Source: Neofusicoccum parvum
Taxonomy: Eukaryota; Ascomycota; Dothideomycetes; Botryosphaeriales; Botryosphaeriaceae
NCBI GenBank assembly: GCA_020912385.1
Contig: CP087208.1
Coordinates: 3,348,001-3,412,000, forward strand
Reading direction: 5' to 3'
DNA: 64,000 nt
Shown: piece by piece, positions 23,101 through 33,921 of the stretch
Layout of the letters: each line of letters starts with the position of its first letter
Position numbering within the stretch: position 1 is the stretch's first letter
Made by a program: the position numbers and the translations under genes
The notes under the pieces: model-generated
Databases searched by the model: none
Told to the model about the DNA's origin: nothing
Seen by the model: the letters and a program-made list of their open reading frames with translations, nothing else

Positions 23101-23259
23101 AATATGAAGTAAGCGTTAGCCATCTGGGTACATAAATAGTTTGTAGAAAGTACCATCTGCTCTCCTCAGGCGCAATGTCAGACGAGTTCAGCAAGCTTGA
23201 AGACATATGTAATGTCTCACGTAACTACCTGCATCTACTGCGCTAACCCTCCCCAATCA
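20189..23259. other. Three kilobases without a confident gene; scattered coding-like relics
   Basis: The first few hundred bases are the 5' flank of the surface-protein gene. Minus-strand ORFs at 20653-20892 and 21191-21470 each show one hydrophobic helix (VLIVVTLLIAGF; VIELLAVAQIMLCLAIVLMY) but lack a family or clear exon structure. Around 22770-22960 the minus strand reads in a coding-like way (AKVFDRVSSVLKDTKNIS) before hitting stops. These may be decayed genes. I cannot identify any of them. Confidence 0.35.
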
Positions 23260-25578
23260 TCAAACGCAGCATACTTTCTTCGCCGCATCAGCAACCTCAG
23301 ACCCCTTTCCACCCTCAACCCACTGCTCAAACTTCTCCGCGGCCACCTGAATAGGCAAATCCGAAACCTCATCAGTCATCTTCACCTCTCTATCCGTGGG
23401 TCCGTCTGGAGGCAGAGCAGCCATGAAGGCCATCAAGGTCACCAGTGGAACGAATTCCTGGTCCTTCCAGCACTGTGGAGCCACAACATCCGCTCCCAGT
23501 ATCTCCTTCAGCATATCCCCGCATTTCTCCTTGACTCCAGCCAAAATCTCCCAGCATGACCGGTGCAGCATGAGATAGTCAAACGCAACCTCAGGCACCT
23601 CTTCCCTCAAAGCCAAGTACAGCTTCGCCAAGAAATCCGGCAGCCTCTCAGGTACGAGCTGCACTTCCGCCTCCTCGTTGTCGGCTCGCTCCGCACCCTG
23701 CTCATCCTCATCCTTCGGGCTCAACGACTGGGCGATGATCTTGCGCACAACATCGTTCTCCAAGTTGACATTCGCAGCCCTCCCGGCATACCTCTCCCTG
23801 AAAGCCCGCCACACCGGCGCGCCCACGCACAGCGCCTCCCTCCCATCACGATGCGCCCTGTTGTACTCCGCGACGTACTCGCGCACGCCCTCCGGCCAGC
23901 CGCCCGGGAAGATGCCGTCTTGCAGCTCCCCCGCCACATCCATATCCGGCCACTTCTCCGCCAGCAGGCCCTCCATGATCGCGGCGTTGTACAGGTGGGC
24001 CGCCGACGAGACTGAGCGCAGCGCGTCCGCGAACCTGACGCTCGCGGCGTGGAACGGCATCTGCAGCACGTACGCAAACAGCCCGCACAGCACCGGGTGC
24101 TTGCGGAACAGGTTGTGGCGCGGCGGCAGCACCGCACGGCCCCGCGCCCGCAGCGCGCCGCGGATCCGGTCGTCGTCGATCCACGTCACGACGTGCGACC
24201 GGAGCGCGAAGAATGCATTGTGGTCCGACGAGCTCCAGGCAGCTGTCTCGAGCTTGTAGTGCTTCTTCTGCACGTGCTGCTCGATGCTGGCGCGGATGTG
24301 GCTGGCGACGCGCTCGAGGTGGGTGAAGCCGTCGGCGGCGCGGGCGCGCATGATGTGGTGGGTGTCGAGGAAGAGCTGGAGCGCGAGGACGTGCCAGAGG
24401 CAGATGGCGCCGGTGGTGAGGGATTCGAAGAGGGCGCGGGTGAGCTCGTCGCGGGTGGGGAGCGAGGCGGCTTGCAAATGCTCGATGCTGGCGAGGGTGA
24501 TGAGGTCGGGAGTGATGGAGGAGAGGAGACGCTGGTCGTGCTGGTACTTTTCCCGGGGGCTGAGACGCTCCCAATGGCGGGGAGTGGTGTAGGCATTGGT
24601 GCCGGCTGGGTAGCTGAGGAGCGCTTGGTGGTCGCCGTTCTCGACGATGCTGTGGAGGAGACGGTAGGCGGGCCAGAAGAACTCGTCGGAGTTGTCGTAG
24701 GTGGCAAAGTTCATGGCGTCATCGGGCTGCTCGCGGTACTCTGGATCCTCGCTCATGTGGCTGCAGGTGGTAAGGTACAGGGCTTCCAGCCAGGTGATGA
24801 CGTCCCCGCCGTTTTGGAGGCCAAGCTCCGCGCGCTCTTCCATGCGACGGGCAGTCTCGATGGCGGTATTGATGGTTATGGCCAGCGAAACGAGGTCTTC
24901 CTTCGCACTCCTCTTGTAGCTCTTCCAAAGTGTCTGTACGGTGATGCGAATGTTCTGGAAGTCCTCTAGAAGCAAACGGAGCTCTTGCAAGTCCACTTCA
25001 TGCAAGAGGAACCTCTCCGCCTTGGAGCCCCACTCTGGCATTACCCTCTGGGCCCTCTGATTTCCTGAACGTTGCGATCCGATCCTTGAACGTACATGCA
25101 TGTCCAAGTTTGCAACTGAGCTCTGTAAAGCTTGGACATTGCGACCAGTTTGAGCACTCCCCTCCGAGACCCCCAAGCTGCTCACATGAGTGGCAAAGAA
25201 CGGCTTCAGAGCGTCCCGCACATGCTCTAGAACGCCGCGGAAGTTGTAGTAGTATTGCTTTCCGTCCCCTCCACTGGTGCCTTTGTACGCGGAGAGGTGG
25301 ATCGACCAGGTCTCTGAAATTGCGCGGTCGAGGCGATGGATGATGCGCGGAGGTACCTGCATCGGCGGATGAGCTGAGCGGGCGATGAAGTCAGCAAAGG
25401 CGGTGAACTGTTGGATCGCAGCAGACCCATGGGCTGCCCGGTTGAGTAGCATGTCGTCGTCGAATCTAAGACGATCGGCTTCGGATATCAGCCACAGGCT
25501 GACGAAATCGACGTCGAGCTTGTACCGCATGTACTCTGTGTCAAGGTATATGCTAGGGAGCAACATGTTGGGAGCCAT
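23260..25578 (-). CDS. DUF6604-like fungal protein, intronless (772 aa)
   Basis: This is a single open frame of 772 codons. The ATG at 25578 is chosen because it is the first ATG and opens the conserved start MAPNMLLPSIYL, followed by YKLDVDFVSLWLISEADRL, which resembles the DUF6604 N-terminal domain of fungal proteins (YxxYKxDT..VxxWL pattern). A central helical region follows. The segment HPVLCGLFAYVLQMPFHAAS then AHLYNAA, seen near 24080-23990, also occurs in the C-terminal half of this family. The tail is acidic and then helical. No transmembrane segment or catalytic motif is visible. The family has no known function; members are often large and variable in number between strains. Confidence 0.8.
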   Translation of the reverse strand: MAPNMLLPSIYLDTEYMRYKLDVDFVSLWLISEADRLRFDDDMLLNRAAHGSAAIQQFTAFADFIARSAHPPMQVPPRIIHRLDRAISETWSIHLSAYKGTSGGDGKQYYYNFRGVLEHVRDALKPFFATHVSSLGVSEGSAQTGRNVQALQSSVANLDMHVRSRIGSQRSGNQRAQRVMPEWGSKAERFLLHEVDLQELRLLLEDFQNIRITVQTLWKSYKRSAKEDLVSLAITINTAIETARRMEERAELGLQNGGDVITWLEALYLTTCSHMSEDPEYREQPDDAMNFATYDNSDEFFWPAYRLLHSIVENGDHQALLSYPAGTNAYTTPRHWERLSPREKYQHDQRLLSSITPDLITLASIEHLQAASLPTRDELTRALFESLTTGAICLWHVLALQLFLDTHHIMRARAADGFTHLERVASHIRASIEQHVQKKHYKLETAAWSSSDHNAFFALRSHVVTWIDDDRIRGALRARGRAVLPPRHNLFRKHPVLCGLFAYVLQMPFHAASVRFADALRSVSSAAHLYNAAIMEGLLAEKWPDMDVAGELQDGIFPGGWPEGVREYVAEYNRAHRDGREALCVGAPVWRAFRERYAGRAANVNLENDVVRKIIAQSLSPKDEDEQGAERADNEEAEVQLVPERLPDFLAKLYLALREEVPEVAFDYLMLHRSCWEILAGVKEKCGDMLKEILGADVVAPQCWKDQEFVPLVTLMAFMAALPPDGPTDREVKMTDEVSDLPIQVAAEKFEQWVEGGKGSEVADAAKKVCCV

Positions 25579-26532
25579 GGATGAAAAGAAGTGATGGTGA
25601 AGGTGAGAGCAAGGGAGTGGCTTGTTAGGTCTAAATGGATGAGCAGACAATGAGGCTGTTTGGACCAAACGCGCCCAAGCGAACACGTGACAGAGCAGCT
25701 CCTCTTTCCCAAACGATGAAGGTCCACAAATCCCTCGCTGCTTCTCGTCTCATTGCGCCTTCGTCGTGCAACCTCCAGCAGAATCGACGACACAATATCA
25801 GGTAGCCGCACGAGAGCTTCAGAAAGCCAGCATCCGGAGCATGGTGCAACTTCTCTCGGAGTCCTGGCATCGTCAGTCTGCCGATCGGCCAATAATGTGC
25901 CCTCGGCCCGCACTGTGTCTTTCGTCCCACATCCTTCACGAGTCCAAAACCTTCTACCCGCTCTCCGCTCTTTATTTTCCAGTCCGAAATCTTATCATTC
26001 TTTCCCCACACATTCAGCTTGCCGAGTACACCGCGCAGCTCCTCATCCATGGGATTCTCCATCTGATACCACTCGCCACAGTTATGCCTCCATTTAAACA
26101 CTGCTCCCAAATATCGCCTCCTCCCACGGCCGCTTTAGCTCCATCACCTACGTCCTCGCACTCCTCCTCCATGCCGCGAAATTCGCCGCTGAGTAGTAGA
26201 GCACCCCCCAACCCAGCACGAAATCCATCAAGAACTTACCCGGCACCTCCCCCTCCCGCGCAATGCTCACGACGATCATGGCCCGACGTACCTATTTGGG
26301 CAACCTCTACCACCTCGCCGCGTTGTGCAGGGGCCCATCTCACACGAACGAGCCCCAGGAATTGACCACCAGCACGTTCGCTTCGCGGGCCCGAACGCCC
26401 GAACCGTCAGCCCATACGCCAGCAGTGGAGCTCTGAACGATCGAAGTAAGGGATTACACGAGTCTAATGCAACAACGAAATGAACATTGATTTCTGCCTG
26501 CTGGATGTGGAGACACATGAGCCAAATATATC
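25579..26532. other. Unresolved region with a decayed minus-strand coding block
   Basis: On the minus strand, about 26430-26030 shows coding-like pieces in changing frames (VLVVNSWGS, AREGEVPGKFLMDF, and WRIPWMRSCAVYSAS ending in a stop near 26014). An intron donor GTAAGT lies near 26240. Stops interrupt it and no family is recognised. The rest, about 25580-26010, is the upstream flank of the DUF6604-like gene. Confidence 0.35.
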
Positions 26533-26802
26533 TACAGCGTGAACATTCCCAATCCTTGCTCGAGAATATCCTCGAAGCCTTGTCTCAACTCAATCTTCGG
26601 AAGCTTGCCGTCATGAATTATGCCCTCAGACTCCAATATGCTGATGATCTCGCGCGGAATCCGGTCTCCGTTCCCCAAGAAGGCAAATGGCACGTGTGAT
26701 TAGAAGATTGAAAAGGCTTCTTGGAAGAGCGGTGACGATCAAGAGAAGGCCGAAAGTGCGGAAGGAGGACATAAGTGGGCCCATTGGGCTGGAGGAAGCC
26801 AT
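26533..26802 (-). pseudogene. Small uncharacterised gene in two frames
   Basis: An ATG at 26802 opens MASSSPMGPLMSSFRTFGLL followed by a hydrophobic stretch. About 100 nt later the frame must change to reach the coding-like end IPREIISILESEGIIHDGKL to FTL and the TAG at 26533-26535. No intron fits between the halves, so there is probably a one-base frame break. A CT-rich pyrimidine tract upstream (about 26900-26950) looks like a fungal promoter. Family and function are unknown. Confidence 0.35.
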
Positions 26803-27080
26803 GAAGCACAAGAGAGTCGTCCGAGGCAGTGGATTTCTCGGCTGAACTTCGTACCTCTGTCAACTCGGGTCGGTTCGATCCCACACGACAGATTTCAATC
26901 CTTTCTCCTTTGAGTTCTCGCCCGCCGTTCTTCTCTTTCTCCTTCCCCTAGCGCGAAATGCGCCGCCACGTAGATTTTAGGGAGTCGTAGGACATATCTA
27001 GAAGCGGGAATAAGCAAAGGGCTGCAACGTATTGTCGCAATATTTTAGCACGCCGATCAACATACGTGTTAGAGGACGAA

Positions 27081-27280
27081 ATGTTTCGACCTACAGAGCA
27101 GGAGCTGGCCTCCATACAATATTATAAATACCGGCATGTAAAACGCTTCACCTATCTCTTAGACCTGGCCATACCAAGCGACCGTCTCCAATTATCGGGT
27201 AATGTAGATCCTGCTCGCTACTATCTCGTTCCTAGCTCTAGCGCCAAGCGTCGAGTCCTATATCTATATAGGTTACCCGC
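27081..27280 (+). pseudogene. Coding fragment cut by an LTR-like element
   Basis: From the ATG at 27081 the frame reads MFRPTEQELASIQYYKYRHV and continues for 67 codons up to the boundary of the LTR-like repeat at 27281, where the gene is interrupted. Beyond the repeat I could not find the continuation. No family is recognised. Confidence 0.35.
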
Positions 27281-27428
27281 TGTTGGAATGTTGATGAACA
27301 ACGATGATCCATTGATGATTGGCATGAAGAGGAAGAGGGTGGGTGACCCGCTTGCCTCTTATACGAGTGATTGTGGCTAAGCTATGTGGTGTGATATAAG
27401 GAGACCTTGAAACACGTGATATCCAACA
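27281..27428 (-). mobile_element. 148-bp solo-LTR-like element, TGTTGGA..TCCAACA family (copy 1)
   Basis: On minus it starts TGTTGGATATCACGTG and ends CATTCCAACA; a second copy of the same 148-bp length lies at 33922-34069 in the other orientation. The ends form a 7-bp inverted pair, typical of LTR termini. The flanks CCCGC and GGAGT do not match, so no target duplication is visible. Confidence 0.7.
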
Positions 27429-27588
27429 GGAGTCTTTTAGTCGTGGCAGCCGCCTCAGCCCATCACGAGCGAGATTCCAGCAATCTAGTAACAATCCATC
27501 TAGACCGCAAAAGCGAGAGGGATGATGTGCCTCGACGACTTGCGTAACGTCGGGACACTAGAAAGCCGGAAGACCGACATGGATCAGG

Positions 27589-28065
27589 TGTAACGGCGGG
27601 CCTCTTCCTCTGAGGATCAAAGACCAAAGAGGGTGGTAAGCCGTGTAGGGTTTACCTTGAGTGGGTACAAGGTGGGGGGAGAGAGCAAGTATGAACGAAT
27701 ACACGTGACTGAGCACTGCGTGCGAAGGCCGTGTTACTAATCAATGGTGTAGATTGATTATTGAAGAAGTTGACCACGAAGGTCAAAGCTATCTAAGGAG
27801 TGTGGTTTATATACTGTAGGAAAGTGTCTACAATCTATATGCTCAGTAGGTGTGCTATGCTCAAGCGCTGTCCTCTCTGAGCCTTGTGGGGCATTTGAGC
27901 AGCAGCGCTCAGAGGTCCTATCCGCTCATTTGTCTTGGCGAATGAGCGGGTGGGTCCACTGATCGTAGGGATCACGTGACCTCGGTTCCTTAGGATTCCG
28001 ACTTCTGTCGTTTCCTGCGGGGCTAACTCCCAACTTCCTCAACCTGTGGAGGCTGCGCCGTAACA
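27589..28065. mobile_element. 477-bp solo LTR, TGTAACGG..CCGTAACA family (copy 1)
   Basis: The ends TGTAACGGCG and CGCCGTAACA form a perfect 10-bp inverted pair, and the element is flanked by a perfect 5-bp target duplication TCAGG (27584-27588 and 28066-28070). Inside, segments such as AGTTGACCACGAAGG and TATATACTGTAGGAAAG are shared with the copy at 38316-38787. There is no internal region, so this is a solo LTR left by recombination. Confidence 0.9.
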
Positions 28066-28674
28066 TCAGGGATGTGAGCGTCGCGGATGAGACGAGGGGG
28101 TGAGGTGATTTGATTCGGCTGTGAGGCCATCTACGGCGGGTCGTAAAAATTAAAAAAAAAAAAGAGAAATGGCGTTGCAGGAAGAGGAGAGCTCCGGGAT
28201 TAAGTAAGTGACTTTTTTCTAGTTGGTTGAAGCATTCGCGTCCGGATGGCTCTGGTGGTTGGAATCAAAGTGCGCCTATATCCGATTCCGGACGGATGCT
28301 TCAAATTGCCCGTGAGCGGGTTGGAATGGGTCGAGGCGTCCGCCGTGAGCTGGGGTAGGGATGTAGAAGCGGTCGGGAATTGGAGTTTAGTGACTTTATG
28401 TACGAGCGGTGGTTGCTGTTTAGTGGCGGGGACCATCTATACGTGGTCAGCGTCTCCGAGATCTCCTCGCTGGACTCCGCGTAGCCATCCTGGTGCTGAA
28501 GACGTGTAATATGAGCGAAGCTGCTACTTCCCGGTCCATTAAGGTACTTGGCCGCTTTCCAGATGTTGGTCGGCTCCGCCAGAAAGGCTTTCCAACACCT
28601 CCGCCTCTGGCGCCTCATCGTATCGTGGAATCTCTTCGCCGCTTCCCTTGCCTGTGCCTCTAACCAGATGTCCG

Positions 28675-28696
28675 CCCCCCCCCCCCCCCCCCCCCC
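28675..28696. repeat. Homopolymer of 22 C
   Basis: A run of 22 consecutive C lies inside the LINE relic. Such a run is prone to sequencing and assembly length errors, and the sequence on either side could be mis-joined. Confidence 0.9.
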
Positions 28697-28806
28697 AACC
28701 TTCGCCGTCCTCTCGCTTGGTTTCTAAAGTAGGTAAACGACCTCCGTAGCTGACTAAGGTCCGCCGTCCACCACTTCTTTACGTATGGTGACGGTCTCGC
28801 TTTAGG

Positions 28807-28888
28807 GATGTAGTTAGCGAAGTCTTCAATGTCTTAGACATCTAGAGGATGTAGTTAGCGAAGTCTTCAATGTCTTAGACATCTAGAG
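28807..28888. repeat. Perfect 41-bp tandem duplication
   Basis: Two identical 41-bp units beginning GATGTAGTTAGCGAAGTC lie head to tail (28807-28847 and 28848-28888) inside the LINE relic. The related LINE at 44134-51969 has one unit, so this is a local duplication. Confidence 0.9.
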
Positions 28889-31092
28889 GTGGCTCTTCGC
28901 TGAGCTGCCTTCTCACCTCGCTTCTAACGGCTCCCTAGTTGGCGCTGCGGAACGTGCATTGCGATTCTAGTTCCTGATAGGGCACGTCAGTCTCAAAATA
29001 GGCCTCGATAGCTAAATGATCATGTCCGTATACCGTGCTGGCCGGCCCGCAACCGCTCATCTCTTCTGTCAGTCGGGGCGACGCTAGGACGAGATCCACT
29101 GTGGAGCTATATCCGGTTGATTCGTACGTGACCGTACCTCTAGGCAGCAAGCTCTGCAGGTGGAAGTCCGCTATAAAGTCGATTATCGGCGCGCCTTCCC
29201 CGTTACGCGGCGAGCTATATACCTGATCGCCTCCCTATAGCTTGTCGTGTCTGTTAAAGTCGCCGCAGATGAGGAGCTCTAGCGCCCTGTTAGTCTGGCT
29301 TCCTACCTATATGATCGCCGCTCGCAGGTGCTCGAGCGCGCTAGTGAGTTCCGGGTCGTCTACGCTTTCCTTGCTGGCGACGTACACGGCTGCTACGAAC
29401 ATGATCTAGTCCCGTAGCGTAACGACTGCAGCTGCGATGTCGGTAGAGGGTACTACTATCTGCCTGGCTTATGTGTCCTTGCGGATCTAGAGCATTGAAC
29501 GGACGGGATAACGATAGTGCTGCGGTATCGACGGTAGTGGTTACTCCTAATATGAATGAGTGATAGGTGCTACTACGGTCTCACCACCGGGCTCGCGAAA
29601 GCAGCTTGGCTCCGAGATAAAAATAACGCTAAAATCTCTAAGGTCTTCGTCGTTTAGTAGGCTGTACTACGCTGTTCCGCTCTTTCCCAGGTTCGCGTGA
29701 ATCACTTTTAGCGGTCTACTTATTCCGTTGGCCGAGCATTTCGCGCAAGAGCTTACCGTACTCCGGGCAGCCTCTATTATCTAATCTATACGGGCCACCG
29801 CAAGCAGCGCACTTTATCGTTATCGACGAGCAGCCGTCTTCTTAGTGGCTAATTCCCGCGCACTTTACGCATCTTTCTTCCCCTCGGCAGCGGAACTACA
29901 AGTGTTCGTAGCTCTAGCACTTGAAGCAGCGTCTTGGCCGTGGATAGTACTCGAACACGTTAGTATACGCCGCCTCTCCGCCTATATCGATTACTCTCCT
30001 AGCGAGGAGTGCGTCTGCCTCGCTCTTCTTCGCAAGGTAGACCACTGCCGACCCGTAGAGGCGGCCGCTTAGCTTGCTTAGCCAGCGGACTTGTGCTACT
30101 TCGACGTCGTTCTCAGCGCCGATTATCTGGCCTGCATCGGCGCGCACTATGGTGCGGTCATCGTTCAGAACTGCCAACTTATTGACGTTGTCTACTTTGA
30201 CCGGGTGCTACTACCGGCCCCAAATCCTCGCTCCCCGGAAGGCCGTCTCCAGCCATCCGAGGTTCGACCTGACGAGCTCTTCGTCCTCTTCCGTCCAGAA
30301 GAAAGCGCGCACCTTAGCTGCATCGCTCGGGTTCCTCGTAATCCTATAGCACTTGACCTCCTTTGTGGCCTCCTGACTCTCCAGCGCCGTCTGCAGACGC
30401 GCGCGGATATCCCCGGGGCTTATACCATCGACGTTGGCATTCGTGAGATCGAGCTCGATCGCGGGCGGCATTGTTCGAGTCGTAGATGCGGTCGTATGGT
30501 TCGCGCGTACTGGGACAGCGGCGGTAGACGACGGACTGCTGTTCGCAAGTGTCGGCGGTCCTCCTCGGAGCACGTTTGTATACGTGGCGTTGATCTGGGA
30601 CTATAAGCTCAGATTCCTGCGCGTTGACTCCACCAGTGCGGCAATCTGCTTCTCCATCTTCCCTATACGCTCTTCCATCTTAGCCTGCGTTTCCTCGGAC
30701 GTTTCGAGCACGCTATATAGGCGCCTAATCTCGTCTTCGTTCCTAGCCACCTGCTCTGCGAGCTCTTCGTTGCGCTCGGTAAGCCGGTCGTTCTGCGTGA
30801 CGATGACATTAAGTAGGCCAATCACGTCGTCCAGAGTCGAGTCGCTAGGCAGGTCGGATGCGGAGGTCGCGCGAGCCCTGCGCTGTCTCGTCGGTCTGCC
30901 GGTGTGGAGGGCGCGATAGTCGGTTTATTGGATCCCTCGACGCGTAGCGCGACGCGACGCGCCGACGGTAGTGTAACCGCCCCCATCGTCTTCATCCGCT
31001 AACATTCTTGGTCTAAGCAATGGTTTCGAGGTTCGTGTTGTTTCGAAGGTATGCAGCACAGAATCCGTCAAGAAGGTCCGAGGGGCGGCTAT

Positions 31093-31109
31093 CTCCTGCG
31101 GCGCAGGAG
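31093..31109. repeat. 17-bp palindrome CTCCTGCgccGCAGGAG at LINE 5' end
   Basis: A perfect 7-bp inverted repeat around a 3-bp loop. The same sequence is found at 44134-44150, at the start of homology of the related LINE, and at 58609-58625. Confidence 0.8.
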
Positions 31110-31153
31110 CTGTGTTAATCACGTACTATTGGCGTCCGTGCATTTAAAAAACG

Positions 31154-32754
31154 ATGCCGCCCTTTTTCTTCGAACAACCCGACAACGAACTCTCTCCCAC
31201 CATCATGAGCGACGATCATAATCTGTCAACCACATTGGCCCGCAATCACGTGTTTTACCTCCTTGTTCCACACGCGTTTTACTACTTGCCTTGTTACTAC
31301 ACCATACACCTACCCCTGCACAAGTCATTCACCCTAGTTATGCGTATTTCCGTAAATCCGATCATTACACCTATATAGCAAGATTCTGTAGCAACAATAA
31401 GAAAACCAGCGGTGTCACTCTTTCTCGCGCCGTTCGACATAATCCTATGAAACAACAGATTCACGATTTCGCACGATTACTCGTGTCTGAACATAATGTC
31501 GAGCAGACGATCGGGCATATCTATGACTTTCTCACAGAGGCCGTCAACCTATCGCTCAAGGAATTCCTGGAACATATTGATTTGTTTAAAGCGGAGCTTG
31601 AAAACAAGTTTATAGACGTGCAACTCTATGTGGAGACATCTTCCGTAGATTGTAGCGAAGCCCGGACTGGTGCACTTTAACAAGAAAGTGACCGCAGAAA
31701 CACCGGTAAGCACACGCCCCGAATTTGCTAAGGTATCTAACAGTATTACGCTAGTCAGAGTTGAGCTCTTTGACAGTGAGAATGTCAATCTGGACCTCGA
31801 TATACAGCAATGCATGTCATCGAAGCGACCCAACGATGATGTTAGACCAAGCCCTGCTCAAGAGGACGTTCATAATGAACAGAACCAACAGTCAACCGGT
31901 CTCAGGACCTAGGCAGTCTCAGATGTTCCAGAAAGCCCGGCTTCTCAAAATCCCCCTTCGACGGGAAACCAGAGCGATACGAGCGCGACGGACGATGAAA
32001 GCCCTGATATTAACTTACTAGAGAAGCATGACCATTTACCTGCATCTACCCAGGATACCCTTCTGCCTCACAGTGATCTCAACGATACTCAGCCTCCTCA
32101 GATCAGAAAACGAAACATCCTTAAAGATCCCAGTTCCGCAATTCTCTCAGGACAAGCTCAGTCATCTCCTCAAGTGGATCATATCCCATACGAAACGGAG
32201 GATGGCATAGTCCGACTTCTTCTAATAGAAGAGCAGTATCGGAGTTTTTCTCATCTAATCCGATTCGCGAAGGAACTAGGTGCACATGAGACCGGGGCTT
32301 TCAAGATCCTTGTCCCTAATGGCATCGCTCGCTATCCGCTATCTCCTCCTAGTCGTGAATCCAAGGTTCGAAAAAACCATTTTTCGGTTCGACCGCGGAA
32401 TGATGGGACGTTTCGAGTAGCCAGGTCAACGTAGAAAGCGTTTGTCCCCTCTACGTATGAGGCCACCAATACAGTTACTACTACGGACGAACATATACAA
32501 CATTTCGAATCACGACTTAAGGAGCCAGATTGGTTCGGAGATGTTGAGTATTTTGTCGACCTCGATGCTCGCTCTAGCGAGCAGCGCCGCCGACTTGGAC
32601 TCCCACCAGAGTCGCCAATTTTCCCTTTAGAGGGGAACCGGCTATCCAGGACAAGAAACGTCATCCCGGGTGTTCACACGCCTTACGCTTACTGGTCTGG
32701 GCCGAAGTTTGGTGCCCCATTTGCTATGCATGTGGAAGATTGTTGGTTAAGTTC
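31154..32754 (+). pseudogene. JmjC-like gene, N-terminal part, broken by two LTR-like insertions and TAG codons
   Basis: An ATG at 31154 opens MPPFFFEQPDNELSP. Removing the LTR-like element at 31224-31439 with one copy of its TAATC duplication rejoins the frame exactly at NPMKQQIHDFARLL. After one further frame change near 31650-31670 the second frame runs to 32754 with TAG at 31910-31912 and 32432-32434. The end reads VIPGVHTPYAYWSGPKF then FAMHVEDCWLSS, which looks like the iron-binding start of a JmjC domain (HxE). The second LTR-like copy at 32755 cuts the gene within this domain, and I find no continuation. JmjC proteins are Fe(II)/2-oxoglutarate oxygenases that often demethylate histones. 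The call rests on one short motif region, so it is moderate. Confidence 0.55.
31224..31439 (+). mobile_element. Solo-LTR-like element, TGTCAACC..TTCGACA family (copy c)
   Basis: This is the cleanest copy: 216 bp, ends TGTCAACCACATTGG and CGCCGTTCGACA, flanked by a perfect 5-bp duplication TAATC (31219-31223 and 31440-31444). It interrupts the first exon of the JmjC-like gene. Confidence 0.9.
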
Positions 32755-32929
32755 TGTCAACCACATTGGCCCGTAATCACGTGTTTTGTTCGCTTTTGCT
32801 TATACACGCATTCTTTCTTTACTTTTTGCCGCACCATACACCTATCCCCACACACCTCATTTACCCCCATTTATGCGTATTTCCGTAAATCCGATTATTA
32901 CACGTATATAGCAGGCCTCACTAGCAACA
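32755..32929 (+). mobile_element. Truncated solo-LTR-like element, same family (copy d)
   Basis: It starts TGTCAACCACATTGGCCCG and follows the family up to the shared AGCAACAA at about 32929, where a LINE fragment begins. The 3' end and the target duplication are lost. Confidence 0.75.
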
Positions 32930-32937
32930 ATGGGCTA

Positions 32938-33374
32938 TCAAGGCAGACACTGTACCGGCTACTAGCCGAAAGAACCGGCCACGGGGATTTCGCCGAGTAT
33001 CACAGACGCCTAGGGCATAAAAAGGCGGAACTTACCTGCAAATGCGGCGCTGAGAAGGCGTAATGGCACTTTATCGACTGCCGCCTGGCAATGGGCTGGG
33101 AGTATCCAGGAACTGCGACGAGGGCAGAGAAGATTAGGAACCTCCTCGGACCAACGGGGGGGTTTCTTTTTCAAAACCTCCTTGAATCAACGGCGGTGTT
33201 CCGGGGGAGATGCGAGGAACCGTGAACGGCAGGTTTTTATGATAAGAATTAGATAGGAAGCGGAGGATCTCATTTGTCCAGCGAAAAGGTGGCTACTCCA
33301 CCCGTCAACAAGCCCTATGGGAGGCAAGACTGGCTGTAAAGCTAGTACAGATAGACGTTAATGCAACAAACAAA
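32938..33374 (+). mobile_element. 3' fragment of LINE type B
   Basis: Protein and 3' UTR sequence match the end of the LINE at 48202-50402: LLAERTGHGDFAEYHRRL, CKCGAEKA, and the UTR blocks GGATCTCATTTGTC and TAGACGTTAATGCAA. One TAG lies at 33061-33063 where the other copy has CAA. Confidence 0.8.
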
Positions 33375-33602
33375 ATCACCTGTCCCTCAAGAGACAGGCA
33401 GAATCTACTCTCTTTCTGACCTCACATCTCTTCACCAACAAATCCGATAGTATCACGTGCGTATTGACTAGTACATTGACTCTTATCCACCTATGGGAAA
33501 AAAAAATGCAAAGAAAAGGGAAAAGTATCCCACCGCCAGCAATGCGAGGAATACACATGAGAAAACGCTACTTCTCGGCAACCTTTAGCCTTGACTGCTC
33601 CT

Positions 33603-33905
33603 TCAGCTGCGAATCGTTCTGGCGCCCAGCCGCGGCGTCGCGCTGGTATTTTTCTTGTAAAAAGCGACCAGTACACAAGCAGCCATCTGCGTATTGAAGG
33701 CCATTTCTTGATCAGCGTAATCCTGCTCGCGTCCGGGCACGGGAACACCGCTGTCACCGCCAACCTTCTGCCACTTCCTACTTAAAAATTGCAGGGCCCG
33801 TACCTCGTCAAGGAAGAGGGTGTCAGTAGCGATGCCTAGGTGTTGGCGGAGAAAGCTGCAGATCCATTGTGCCCGGTCTTCGAGCTCGACTTCCCAGGGG
33901 CCCAT
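33603..33905 (-). pseudogene. Unidentified coding fragment next to an LTR-like element
   Basis: An ATG at 33905 opens MGPWEVELEDRAQWICSFLR and about 100 codons follow, with a coding-like composition (TDTLFLDEVRALQFLSRKW). Its upstream side is cut at the LTR-like element that ends or starts within 20 bp. The frame may shift near 33630 to a better C-terminus. No family is recognised. Confidence 0.35.
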
Positions 33906-33921
33906 GCGGTCGACATGCTGC

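Larger units (their letters stand above)
28300..31109 (-). mobile_element. LINE (Tad/I-type), 5' part of a copy related to 44134-51969
   Basis: Running from 31109 downwards: the 5' palindrome, ORF1 (start region near 31010, a coiled coil with NEDEIRRLYSVLETSEETQ, and a CCHC-type end with RPRRCFKC at about 29920), the AP-endonuclease remnant (YSSTVDLVLASPRL and YGHDHLAIEAYF at 28950-29140), and the start of the RT region (FLAEPTNIWKAAKYLNG). The RT core, RNase H and 3' end are missing, so the 3' side was lost by deletion, which is unusual for a LINE. Frames are broken in several places. Compared with the other copy it keeps Trp codons where that copy has TAG. Confidence 0.85.
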
